Source: Calycina herbarum (lineage: Eukaryota > Ascomycota > Leotiomycetes > Helotiales > Pezizellaceae). From it: DNA of 64,000 nucleotides. Of this stretch, positions 1-10,556 are shown in pieces (position 1 is the stretch's first letter; each line of letters begins with the position of its first letter). Below the pieces are notes generated by a model, which saw only the letters and a program-made list of their open reading frames with translations, was not told the origin of the DNA and ran no database searches. The stretch spans positions 62,001-126,000 of the forward strand of contig LLEY01000011.1 in the NCBI GenBank assembly GCA_001414485.1, in the 5' to 3' direction. Both the position numbers and the translations under genes were made by a program.

Positions 1-219
1 GTAGACAGGTACTATAGCTGTTATAGTAAAACTAAGTATAATTCTCGTACTTGTTAAGTAGAAATATTTAATATAGAAGATAGCAAAAGTTCTAAATAAT
101 ACTAGGTAGCTTCTATAGTTTAATAACTTTGTATAGTATTAAGTATTTTATATCGTAATAATACTAGATTGAAAAAGTAGGCGACTCGCTTAAGTAGGCG
201 ACTCGCTTGTGAAACACGT
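1..219. mobile_element. Right end of a Fot1/pogo-like DNA transposon (cut by window edge)
   Basis: The stretch is AT-rich and ends in a doubled 17-bp repeat (175-191 and 192-208, AAGTAGGCGACTCGCTT twice), followed by GTGAAACACGT and a TA at 220-221. The Fot1-like element at 18,396-26,987 ends the same way: a doubled subterminal repeat, then AAACCACGT, then TA. The same layout suggests that this is the terminal inverted repeat of another pogo-superfamily element whose body lies left of the window. No transposase motif is visible in the 219 bases present. The family call rests on end architecture only. Confidence 0.45.
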
Positions 220-221
220 TA

Positions 222-576
222 TTAGTAAAGTATTATAAAGTATATTTTAGGTTTTTCTAGTACTTAAGTAAGCTTTTATAAAGTAATATAATATTCTAAA
301 AAGCTTAAATAATATAATATCTAAGATAAACTTTTACTAAAAATAGATTTTAGCTTATAAGAATTCTATCTAGTATTATAGTAAGTTTATTTAAGTTAGT
401 ATATTATTCGTATATAGAAAAGTTAAGAAAGTATTAATTAGTAGATAATATTTAGATAATTTGTTTATTTATTTATAAGATTATTTAAAGAAAAATATTA
501 ATCTAACTATCTAAGATATTTCTTATTTTTAGATTTCTATTTTTACATAACTTCTAGCAATTCCCACCCTTTTTTT
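222..576. other. AT-rich RIP-like spacer
   Basis: The stretch is strongly AT-rich, full of TA steps and nearly free of CA/TG. It lies between the element end and the 3' end of the TLC-LGT gene. No reading frame is recognised. Base composition returns to normal at about 560, just outside the stop codon of the neighbouring gene. Confidence 0.5.
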
Positions 577-2322
577 CTACTTCAACATTACCTCCCCAGC
601 AAACATCCGCTTCAGTTTCCCATTATCCACAACTTGAAGCTCATCAGTATCAGATAAACCATTTTCAGAACTCTCTCCCTTTTCAGACTCGATTTCCGCC
701 TCATTTCCATCACAGTCTCGCTTCAACTCTGCTCGAATATCATCCCCAGCAGGACCCTGAACCAGAATTCCAGCCAAAATAGACCCTAAAGCCAGCAGTA
801 TTGTCCACAGACTCTTAAGAATGTTCTCTTCAACGATAGAATCTGCTCCACGAAGACTAAAGTCCGCAAGTGTCTCGTTTGCCGGAATGCTAGACTTGCT
901 CGGAACAACCGACATTCTTTTCGCGTTCATAGCCATCAATGTTGCTCCGGTGAGTAATTGTCCCAACGAGAAAACATTTGGTCGTAATAGGAGTCGTATC
1001 ATTGCATTTACACCGAGTGAGAATGCAGCTGCTTCCTCGACACTCAAATATCCGCTTCCCCAAAACGCCAGAATTGAAAATGCCACAACACCGTTCAAAA
1101 AGGAAGAGAGAATCTGAGTTGGGACTCCTCGGAATTTCATCCCATCACAACAACCAGCAAAGTAACACCCAATTCTACCAAGACTTTCGCCCACGGGAAA
1201 GATAATTGAGAAAGCATAAAGTAGCCGAGTTCGATCAATGAGAGGCGAAATCGCAATGCTCAGAATAGCCGCAAAGAAGGAACCTTGTATCCAAAGACTA
1301 CTCTTAGTAAGAAACTTGGTGCTGAATAAAGCTGGAATTCCATGTCGAATGTGTGATGGCATGCGTGCACCAATATATGCAGCAGCTCCAGTAATCATCA
1401 ACTGTAGTCCCAAACTAGAGACCTCATTCGGTGTTGGTGAGGATTTTCCACTTCGGACATACACTAATGCTGACACGCTTGCAGTGAGGAACGAAGCAAC
1501 CGCGAAGAAAATCCCGTAGACGGATATATCGAACCGTTGACCGACACGGATGTATGCAGGCTTCCTCGTTTCGAGCTGGAAAAGTTTCAATCTTTTCGAA
1601 GCAGCGAGAATGATATTGACAATAAATCGGAAGTAAATAAGTAAACAAAGAGTGTCTATCCAAAATATAGGAGTTGTCGGCGGCTGCGTAGCAACGAATT
1701 TTGCCGAATACAGTATGGGTGGTAATCGGAGAAAGACAAGTAAAATTGTATTCATGACTTGGGTTCGGTACGCGAGTGATGATGTTGCGGTTCGGAAATC
1801 ATGGATCGTCAAAAGACATGATAAATCCGAGAAGAATTCCGTGAAAAGAGAGGTGTAGAAGGCGTAAATTAGTCGTAAAGGGTGTTTCGTTTGAATGTGG
1901 TAGATGAGGTATCCCATCGAGGAAATGTGATGTGCGATGTAGAGATTCGAGTGATCGAGTCTATTTAATTCTGAAGCCCATAATACTCCTCTTGAGGCGA
2001 TGCAGATCTCGCCGGCTTTTGATAAGTTGGGATTTCCGAATGTATCGTTGGATGGATTGGATTCGCGTAATGCTTTGTAGCAGATTGGTGTTGAGAATAT
2101 GGTGATGAGGATTCCCATTAGGAAAGCGAAATATTGGATGTCTTTCCTTTCCTTGTAAAGTTGAGCATAAAACTGGGGATAGAAATGAATAAAGTGTAAT
2201 TTCAGAGCTCTTTCAATAATGAAATATAATGCCAAGTAGAAAAGCATCGACGGGAAGTTCAAGTGATCTCCGAGATCAAGTGATATAGTACTTGCCATCT
2301 TCGTTTCTTGAAAATATTTCAT
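577..2322 (-). CDS. TLC-domain / LGT-like fusion membrane protein (581 aa, single exon)
   Basis: This is an intronless polytopic membrane protein. Residues about 25-250 look like a TLC (TRAM/LAG1/CLN8) domain: several hydrophobic helices and the pair of histidines in LYIAHHISSMGYL (130-140) followed by FTEFFSDLSCLL. Residues about 265-465 resemble the bacterial prolipoprotein diacylglyceryl transferase (Lgt) fold: LGLQLMITGAAAYIGAR, then GRIGCYFAGCC (382-392) and RGVPTQI (398-404), which match the Lgt-family pattern of a GRIG/GRLG motif followed by PTQ. A last helix lies near 525-545, before an acidic tail (SEKGESSENGLSDTDE). TLC proteins act on or sense lipids in ER and other membranes, and Lgt transfers diacylglycerol from phospholipid, so a lipid-handling role is inferred. 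The exact reaction is unknown, since fungi have no bacterial lipoproteins. An alternative start is Met9. The gene lies directly beside a RIP-degraded transposon end. Confidence 0.85.
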   Translation of the reverse strand: MKYFQETKMASTISLDLGDHLNFPSMLFYLALYFIIERALKLHFIHFYPQFYAQLYKERKDIQYFAFLMGILITIFSTPICYKALRESNPSNDTFGNPNLSKAGEICIASRGVLWASELNRLDHSNLYIAHHISSMGYLIYHIQTKHPLRLIYAFYTSLFTEFFSDLSCLLTIHDFRTATSSLAYRTQVMNTILLVFLRLPPILYSAKFVATQPPTTPIFWIDTLCLLIYFRFIVNIILAASKRLKLFQLETRKPAYIRVGQRFDISVYGIFFAVASFLTASVSALVYVRSGKSSPTPNEVSSLGLQLMITGAAAYIGARMPSHIRHGIPALFSTKFLTKSSLWIQGSFFAAILSIAISPLIDRTRLLYAFSIIFPVGESLGRIGCYFAGCCDGMKFRGVPTQILSSFLNGVVAFSILAFWGSGYLSVEEAAAFSLGVNAMIRLLLRPNVFSLGQLLTGATLMAMNAKRMSVVPSKSSIPANETLADFSLRGADSIVEENILKSLWTILLALGSILAGILVQGPAGDDIRAELKRDCDGNEAEIESEKGESSENGLSDTDELQVVDNGKLKRMFAGEVMLK

Positions 2323-5300
2323 AATGAAGCTTGATAACAGAGGATATCAAGGAGTTTAAATGCCATCACGACTGAAAGACATGGATATATACTCGAAACT
2401 GTGTTCTTAAAAAAGATTCTGTAAGAGCTAGAGCTACGCCTTTCCACCTTTCCATATGTAGATAGCAAAACGCGGATTAAGACTCCCGATACAACCCCCG
2501 TTACATGAGTGCCTATTGGCATCTTACATCAGACCGGGTAATCGATTGAGGCTGACTGAGGCTTATTCTGGGTTCTATCAGTTGTAATGCCTCGAATTAT
2601 CGTGAGATTGTGCGATTGCGTATACGTTGAGATATCTGAGAATTTCAATATACCAAATATCAAGGGCTGCGTTGTGAGTGGACAGCTGAAGAATTATATT
2701 CAGCCAGCCATGTGGGTCCCTTTCTACATCGGCCCTTCACGCCCATTGGCTCCTGTTTGTGTAACACCAGCCACCTCGATATGATGATCCACAACCCCGC
2801 TTCTCACGCGTCGAACATCATACTTCACGATTCTTGATTCTATTAAATCATGAGCCTCATAGGCTTCGTTTTTCATAATGTGAGAATTGTACCTCTCGCA
2901 AAACACGTCAAGGCGTTTCACGGTGTGAGATTTGTTAATCAGATAACGCGTCGCGAATCGCGATATTCACTACACCTCGATAGGTATCTTTCGTGAAGAT
3001 CCTCGCTCCACCACCTGTGGATTTTTATCCCGTCATGGAGAGAAAATGTTGCAACGGAGCCTGGAAAGGGCTGACACGTCACAGGTAAAGGAAAAGCGAC
3101 CTTTGCATCTTGAAGATAAAAACGTATCTAAGAGGACTTTCTTTCGCGACTCATTCTGCTTAAGGACAGGTTCGTTCACTTCTGATCACGATTTGTTGCC
3201 TGACTATTGACTAACTTTGTAACCCCGCAGAATCTCAGAAAGCACGTCTCCAAGTTGTTTATTGAACTTGACTCTAATACTGAAGTCTTCCGAAATGTGG
3301 TCACTTCAGGATATCAAAGTGTTTGCATCGTACATGGTGTTTTCGACCCGTCCAAGAAGTAGCAGCACATGTCACCATTCGTTATGGCTCCGCTATCTGC
3401 TGCAAACCAGCGATGCGGGGTTAGTTTGCTGGGCGGATCCCCCTCTTCGCTGGCCGAGTACACATTACCGCCCACTGGGAATCTTCACATTTTTCTGGGA
3501 GAAGGATACAATTCAAAGGGACGGTCAATTGGGATATTAGTTTTCATGGAAGAACAGTGAGTTGACATTCTTCTGGGTTGAAGTGATCATCTGGCTCACG
3601 TATTGTTACCCTGACAGATTGTTTTGAAAACCTAGGCGACTTGAATATCGGTTACCAACGTCACCCAGTCAATAATCATCAGAGAACTCAGTATAAAAGA
3701 GAAGGAGTTTGCAGCAGATCCGGATTCGCTTTTTCGAATGGGGATCTAGTCGCACTCTCGGTTTACCACCCGATCACTCGCTTGGAGTGGAGTGTCCTGC
3801 CCAGCTTCTCTGCCCTGTATGACAGCACCCGGCCACTCAGACTTGACCTAATTCGATTTGCTCATCCGATTATTGGGGAACGATCTTACCGCCGATTCGG
3901 TTTGTGGGGACATTGGATTTGGTCAAGGTCTTACTCTCCCCCCCCCCTAAATAAAATGTAAGCGCACGGCCGCTGTGCCATACTAAATGTCTGTGCACTC
4001 TACATTTTATCGAGAGAGTAGAACACGTGCAGTGCAGGGGAGACCATCACGTGCGATATCACATGCTGTTTAGCTCCAGCGGAGACTCCAGATTCTCTCC
4101 AATCTCCAGACTCCGAACCCGTTTTTGATTACCGCTGGCACACCGAGGAATAGCCCATGTTCCCACCAAACGGCGGGGCAGTTATTTTCTCCAGAAATGG
4201 ATTGAACGGGGTGCTTCCATACAATCCACTCCATGCATTTGACACCGGCGCTTCTTTTTGGGAATCGTGGGATGAAAAACGAAAAACCGGGAGTGAAACC
4301 AATTTCACGGCCGTTCTGCGGAGCGTCTGTCAACTCCACCAACTCCACATTTCATTAGCTTGGTCACTCTCACAAATCTTTATCTTACGGGGAAACGTGG
4401 AGCATTTTTCTTCGGGACGCGTGCTTTGCAAAAACCACTTACACGAAGCATCGTGAGTTTTAAATCGAGGCGCATTGAACGGGGAGTCACCGCCATCAGA
4501 TGTTTCTCTTTCTGGGTGTTAACCTCGACTTTGGAGGCGCGGACGCCACCTGCTCATTCGTTGGGGCTGAGCTGGCCTCTACTTGATCACCTGATTCTTG
4601 CTCGGACTATTTGGAAACACTTTCCAACAATCTAGATCTCTAACATCGGACTCAGTGGGTTGTCAATTTCGATGCAGCTTAGCTGAATCATGAGCTTCTA
4701 GATTCCCGTCCACCTATGACTAAGTCCGATTCGGATTTAGACCGGGAGATTTGTCCTCTCTGCTTCCACCCACCACCAAGAGGCCCATGGGGACTCCAGT
4801 CTCCAGGGGCTCCTGCATTGGCATTCGCGGAGTCCGGAGAGGACCCATATTACTCGTAATTGGGTCTTTCGAGTGGGGCATGATGGGACGTAATTGTCGA
4901 ATTTGAGATTTTGTTGTTCAGGTCTGTTCTCAACAAGTGTTGACTCTTTGAGACTCTTCTGGCCAGAAAGCGTTCGTCAGCGAGTCATCACCCGAATAGG
5001 AAATATCAAAACTTAAGGGAATCACTGGCCCAGAAGTCAGCCAACACGCCAGTCAGCAAAGATTCCAAAGAAACCTACCTCATCGTGACCTCCTCGCTCG
5101 TGCTTCCCGCAGACGCCAGAAACGTCTCAATATCACACGAGCTCGGTGACTTTTTCGGCGGCGGCAACAGGTTGTACACGACTCAAGCGTTTGAGCGAGC
5201 TGCACATGACCGATAGGGCATGGGGAATTGGGGATTTGCTAAGTACCAATGCAAAAAAACAGAGCAGGAAGAGTGGTTCCACTCCCAAATCGGTCCTTAT

Positions 5301-6100
5301 TTTTCGGCTCCATGGATTTAGTTTTTTGTTTCGCGGGATGAAATCCTGGGGTGCGGAGCAATGTCGGGGCACGCCGTTGACGAAGGATCACGACGTTACT
5401 AGACCCACGTACTTTCGTACACGCAAAGACGGAGAATCTTATACCCGGGTAATGACTTATCCTCAATTGCTTCTGAATGCTGACGAAAATGGATTCAGGC
5501 TCGGCCCGCTTTGATAGGAAGCACCGGAGAAAATATAGATTTAGATTCTGACCGCCAAGCATCTAGTTCCAATAACACTTGCATTGCGAGTACGCAAGTG
5601 TAGAAAATAGCCTATCAAACTACTTCGATAGACGGCGACACCTTTGAATAGACTTTTCCCCGCAGTCAAAGTGTCGAAAAGCCACATGAGATTGACTTTC
5701 GCCTCACCCCGAGATAGCATCTCGCTTAAAATTACATTCGAAGGACACGATGATCCAGCGGGCTGGTTGATGGTCGTACAATTGTAACATGACGACTGGA
5801 ACCTCATGGTTTCCAAATTCTTGATCGACGGGTCCCAGCCTAGTCCCCTGAACGACTAGCGAAACCACACCGAGGTTGAACCCATTCTTACTCCAACTCA
5901 TTTAGAGCTTGAGCAGGGCCGAAACGAATTGAGGCTCGCCAGGGGCCTCGACCCATGTGCGGCACCGAAATACGGCCGTTCTATTTACCATTGGCTACCG
6001 GTCCTGTCTGAAAGGGGGTCAATTGGTCAATTGGGCTTGCATTTCCCCCTGGTGGGCTTCCTTCCCCGTACGGAGACTCCAGCCGGCCACGAATAGGCCG
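2323..6100. other. 3.8 kb intergenic region without a supported gene
   Basis: Base composition is ordinary. Short open frames exist in all frames (up to about 120 codons), but none shows family motifs, intron signals or a consistent frame, and several overlap on opposite strands. A 10-base poly-C run occurs near 3941. GC-box-like GGGG/CCCC runs are common. The region could be a long divergent promoter or hold decayed or non-coding genes; nothing specific can be supported. Confidence 0.5.
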
Positions 6101-6429
6101 TGGAGTGCTGGGGGCACCGTCATCCAAGTCGAACCACGTTCGTGGCATGGTAAAGCTCCCCAGAATTGACCTATGGGGAGGCCCGTATGCCCCCGCGACT
6201 CATACCAAGTTCTTCAAGCTCCATACCCCCGCATCGCCACCACGAGCACCTCTAATGCTACCCTTGTCATGTAAACAAGGCCGAGGGAAAGTCACGTCGT
6301 CTCCGAGCTTGACATTGTCTTCCTGCCCCATTCAGAAAATCCTATATGAAGGAGCTGTCCCAGTCTTTTGGTTACATTTCTCTACCCTTTTTCCATCCCT
6401 TTATCATTTACCCATCTTAAACCGCCAAG
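6100..6429 (+). promoter_or_regulatory. Candidate promoter of the hexose transporter with CreA-type sites
   Basis: Three matches to the CreA/Mig1 carbon-repressor consensus SYGGRG lie within 330 bp of the start codon: CTGGGG at 6108-6113 (+ strand) and GCGGGG on the minus strand at 6191-6196 and 6227-6232. A TATA-like TATATGAA lies near 6343. A long pyrimidine-rich leader (about 6358-6425) runs up to the ATG at 6430, as is common in filamentous fungi. Glucose repression is inferred from the sites and the gene type. The motif is short and expected by chance at some rate. Confidence 0.4.
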
Positions 6430-8189
6430 ATGCCTGGAGAAAATCTCGCAACAACCAATGATGTGGAACGGATTGAGGCGCCCGTCACCTGGAAGGCCTA
6501 CATGATCTGCGCCTTTGCTTCATTCGGAGGAATCTTTTTCGGATACGACAGTGGTTATATCAACGGTGTCAATGGAAGTGATCTATTCATCAAACTCGTC
6601 GGAGGCCCAGATGCCACGGAACTTAGTTCATCTCACCAATCCCTTATCGTCTCCATCCTCTCTGCTGGTACTTTCTTCGGTGCGCTCATCGCTGGTGATG
6701 TCGCAGATAGAATGGGCAGAAAATGGACGGTCATCCTTGGTTGTCTCATCTACATCATCGGAGTTGTTATTCAAATGATTACTGGTCCTAACGTTGATGC
6801 TCTTGGTACAATTGTTGCCGGTCGATTGATCGCTGGTCTCGGTGTTGGTTTCGAGTCCGCAATTGTCATTCTATACATGAGTGAAATTGTAAGTATACCA
6901 ATCCGATCAATCTTCAATCTATACTAACAGTCTCCCAGTGCCCAAAGAAAGTTAGAGGTGCCCTTGTTTCCGGATATCAATTCTGCATCACCATTGGCTT
7001 GCTGTTGGCATCGTGTGTTGTCTACGGCACTGAGAAGCGACCAGACACCAGCGCATACCGTATCCCTATCGCGCTGCAATTCCTTTGGGGTCTTATGCTC
7101 GGTGGCGGTTTGATGTTCTTGCCAGACTCCCCGAGATACTTTGTCAAGAAGGGAAAGCTCCAACAAGCCGCATCATCTCTCTCCAGACTACGTGGACAAC
7201 CAATCGATTCCGAGTACATCCAAGTCGAGCTTGCCGAAATCGTTGCCAACGAGGAATATGAGCGATCCATCATCCCCGATACCGGTGCCATTTCCAGCTG
7301 GCTTCAATGCTTCAGTGGTTCTCTCTTCAGCCAAAAGTCCAACATCCGCCGAACCATCCTTGGTACATCTCTACAAATGATGCAACAATGGTAAGCTGAG
7401 CCGAAATCTGAAACAATTTTCTAGTACTAATTCGACCATTTCAGGACTGGTGTTAACTTCATCTTTTACTACTCTACTCCCTTCCTGCAATCCACCGGTG
7501 CTATCTCGAACACTTTTTTGATCTCTTTGATCTTCACATTGGTCAACGTTTGCTCCACCCCAATCTCCTTCTACACCGTCGAGAAATTTGGTCGTCGTCC
7601 TCTGCTCGTCTGGGGTGCCATGGGAATGTTGATCTGTCAATTCCTTTGTGCCATCATCGGTGTTACTGTTGGATTCAACAAGACCCACCCGGATGCCAAC
7701 GGAGACGCCATCGCTAACAACATCTCCGCCGTCAACGCACAAATCGCCTTTATCGCCATCTTCATCTTCTTCTTTGCCTCCACCTGGGGTCCTGGAGCTT
7801 GGGTTCTCATCGGTGAGATTTTCCCTCTCCCAATCAGATCCCGTGGTGTTGGTCTCTCCACCGCATCCAACTGGCTCTGGAACACTATCATCGCTGTCAT
7901 CACCCCATACATGGTCGGTTCCAAATACGGAAACTTGAAGTCTTCAGTCTTCTTCGTTTGGGGAGGTCTCTGCACCTGCGCTTTCGTCTACGCTTACTTC
8001 CTGGTTCCGGAGACCAAGGGTCTCTCGCTCGAGCAAGTCGACCGCATGATGGAGGAGACTACTCCACGAAACTCCTCCAAGTGGGTTCCTCACGAGACCT
8101 TCTCTGGACACGTTCAAAGAAAGGCTCAAGTCGGACACGCTGAGAACATCTTGGATTCTAGTGAGGAGAAGGATATTGAGAAGGCATAG
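6430..8189 (+). CDS. MFS hexose/monosaccharide transporter (551 aa, 3 exons)
   Basis: Exons are 6430-6888, 6939-7390 and 7445-8189. The introns are 50 and 54 bp, with a CTAAC branch site in the first; the exons sum to 1656 nt. The protein is a 12-helix sugar porter of the plasma membrane. Family motifs are in order: GYDSGYINGV (39-47), DRMGRK (93-98), GRLIAGLGVG (131-140), PDSPRY (215-220), QQWTGVNFIFYY (302-313), EKFGRRP (350-356) and PETKGLSLEQVD (492-503). It imports hexoses, probably by proton symport. The QQ-TG motif carries Trp where many homologues have Leu or Phe, which may bear on substrate range. Glucose, fructose and xylose specificity cannot be separated from sequence. The C-terminal 40 residues are hydrophilic and charged. 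No other sugar gene adjoins it. Confidence 0.93.
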
Positions 8190-9257
8190 AGTGGTATATA
8201 TCTAGGTATAGAAAGGAAAAGAAACTTGTGAATAGTGGATATACAGATGTATATGGGTTGACCGGAGTCTTATATCTGGGGGGCTTTTTGCATACAAGTG
8301 CTTGCCAGAGGCGCACTTTTGTTCATTTTTAAGGAGCGTAATGTTAATACCGAATGCATTTTGAACATACTCTATATCTGTTTGATGTGCAAATAATTTC
8401 CATTCCGCTTCGATCTTGAGATTACTCCTAGTTCCTATCGTTCTTCTCAACTCTTTTTGTTCTATGAGTATGCCCCTGTACAAATCTTTTCACGTATTAC
8501 GTTTCATTTGTGTACGAGTGCTGAGTCAAAACGGCCTTGCATGTATCCAATTATATTGCTACTTTTCCTTTGTTATCTATCCGTTACTGTTTAGCTCGCC
8601 CTGCTACACAATTAGTGCAAATATTAGGGTGAGCTGAATCGGGGCTCTCGGTGGTCGTGACAGTGGAAGTTTGGCATGCATATCTACGATTTTCCACCCT
8701 GGAGCTGAAAATCCTATATCATTTTGGTGCTACACATCCCAAAAAAGTACGAGTATGTGCGGGCCAGACAGGCCCTAAAAAAGTCTAGCCTGGCCTCCAA
8801 AACGTTGTTCTGCATTTTAGCCTCACCTTACAAGGCGCATGCTCTACGAGACACTACGAAAACGGAAAAACATCCCAATTTGTTCCCTTGGAATTTGGTC
8901 CTGAATCTTAAACAAAACCACAACGCAATAATTAAAACAGATGGGTTTATATTCTAGTATTTATTGGCTATTGGGGATTTGTTCTATATTTTTTGTATAC
9001 TTTTCTCGTCTCTTTCAGATGTTCTGTTAGGCATTTTTTTTTAATAGGGTGCGGCGTAGGGGGAAATTCGGACGTTTTTCCGTCCCTGTAGCAATATTTG
9101 GGGGTTGTGCCATCGCCCATTTCCTGGCTTGTATAGAAATGACCTCAATGAGCAAACCCATTTCGGGGACTCTCAATTCAAACATTTTACGTTTCTATTC
9201 CACTTCGACTTCTACTTGCACATCCTAAAACATCACAGGGATTTTCGCGGTTACAAT
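8190..9257. other. Intergenic region
   Basis: This is the 3' flank of the sugar transporter and then the 5' flank of the small membrane-protein gene at 9258. Composition is ordinary to AT-rich. I see no gene. The final 70 bases before 9258 are pyrimidine-rich, as in a fungal core promoter. Confidence 0.45.
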
Positions 9258-9942
9258 ATGGAGACTGGCCCGGACAATCTGAAAGAGTGAGTCTTCGAAG
9301 GCGTGTGGGAGAAATATCAACAGCCATATTTTCGAAGGTGGATCTGGGCCCTTGGAAATACGAAAGCTGTTGTTGTCTTGGGCTGTCTCTCCCTACTTCT
9401 AACTTATACTCAATCCCGCGCCTGGGTCATCCTACGATATGTTGTATTTTTAACAAAAGAAGCCTGTGAGACTTGACTCAAACACTCGACCAGAACCCTT
9501 CGAGGACCTTTCTCGGGCATGCCCCATTTCGGCGAAAAACACCATGGGATCCTTACGGGGCGGTGTTGGGGAACTCACCAATACAAAGGATCAGTGGGTC
9601 ACGGAAGTTGAAAACTTGTTCTTGAAAGGAATATTGGAGACGATCCTGCTTGTACGGCAAGCAGCAAGAAGAAACATCATGAGGGATTTAGAACCAGCCC
9701 ATTTTCAAGACATGTATGCCGAAACGCTATCACAATTCGGACCCAAGTACACAGCTTGCCCTCGGATGCTCTTCCCTCACACAGACTGTACGGATATCAA
9801 TCGGATTAGAAGTTGGATCACGATCGTCTTGCTTTTTCTTCTCTGCTTTTTAAGCTACCAACTTAAATGGGTTGAAAGAGCAATGAGAGCGGTATTGGGG
9901 CGATTTTCCGGACATTGCGGCTTTCTTCTAAAAAAGGCCTAA
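9258..9942 (+). CDS. Small two-helix membrane protein of unknown function (about 190 aa, 3 exons, tentative)
   Basis: The model is exons 9258-9286, 9338-9443 and 9505-9942 (573 nt). Intron 1 (51 bp) has a perfect GTGAGT donor and joins the ten N-terminal codons to a frame reading WIWALGNTKAVVVLGCLSLL, a clear membrane helix. Intron 2 (61 bp, GTATTT donor, TTGAC branch) is weaker; other donors are possible. The last exon encodes a soluble loop (VENLFLKGILETILLVRQA, then a PRMLFPHTDCTD segment) and a second helix, SWITIVLLFLLCFLSYQL, with a basic tail ending FLLKKA. I do not recognise the family. A pyrimidine-rich leader precedes the ATG. If intron 2 is wrong the locus may be a frameshifted pseudogene. 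Confidence 0.4.
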
Positions 9943-10556
9943 TCGTTGTGCATCACCCTTGGTCACTATTTTCGACCGAAGTTTCAACATCATCATACAA
10001 ATTATTATTATCTGTGGTTCATTTTGGCAAGGGAACAAAATCGAGCCGATCTATCGGAATTTGACGATGTTTATGCAGCTGCTTCTATTTCACTTCAAAA
10101 TTCGGACTCGAAGACTTGCACTCAAGGTTAGTGGTCAATATATACTGCCCCAGCCATGTTGCATTTAGAGTACTAGCGAGTGGCGTTGGGACATTTGTGG
10201 TAGACCAGTTCAGGCAAAAATGCTCGCTTAGTTGTTCGAGAATTCACAGCTCAAAGAAGTCAAATATCTCGTTTCGAGAGCATTTGAAAGAGGGATCTGA
10301 CTCAATTTTGACTCAAGGATGTTTTCTTGTGTTCTTTGTATTTGTTTGGGTCAACTTTGTTCGGTTTATTTCCACGAGGTTTCGTCTCGATACTTGAAGA
10401 ATTGTTCTGTTACATAATTATATATAGCCCCCCCTCCCCACCCCTCATTGTACCTATCACTCGCAACTCCCCAAGATACTTTACAACACACCGAGAAGCT
10501 CAAAACAACCATTCTTATCCTTCTCCATAGAATACCTCTCAGCCCCAACTTTCACC
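9943..10556. other. Intergenic region
   Basis: No coding region is recognised. A C-rich run at about 10,430-10,446 and a pyrimidine-rich leader up to 10,556 look like the core promoter of the next gene. A TATATA lies near 10,421. Confidence 0.4.

Noticed and set aside
3262..4635. Several plus-strand frames of 90-106 codons upstream of the sugar transporter
   Set aside because: Mutually overlapping, compositionally unlike protein, with no consistent exon chain.
9946..10168. Overlapping frames after the small membrane-protein gene
   Set aside because: Two overlapping frames without motifs or splice links to neighbours; treated as non-coding.
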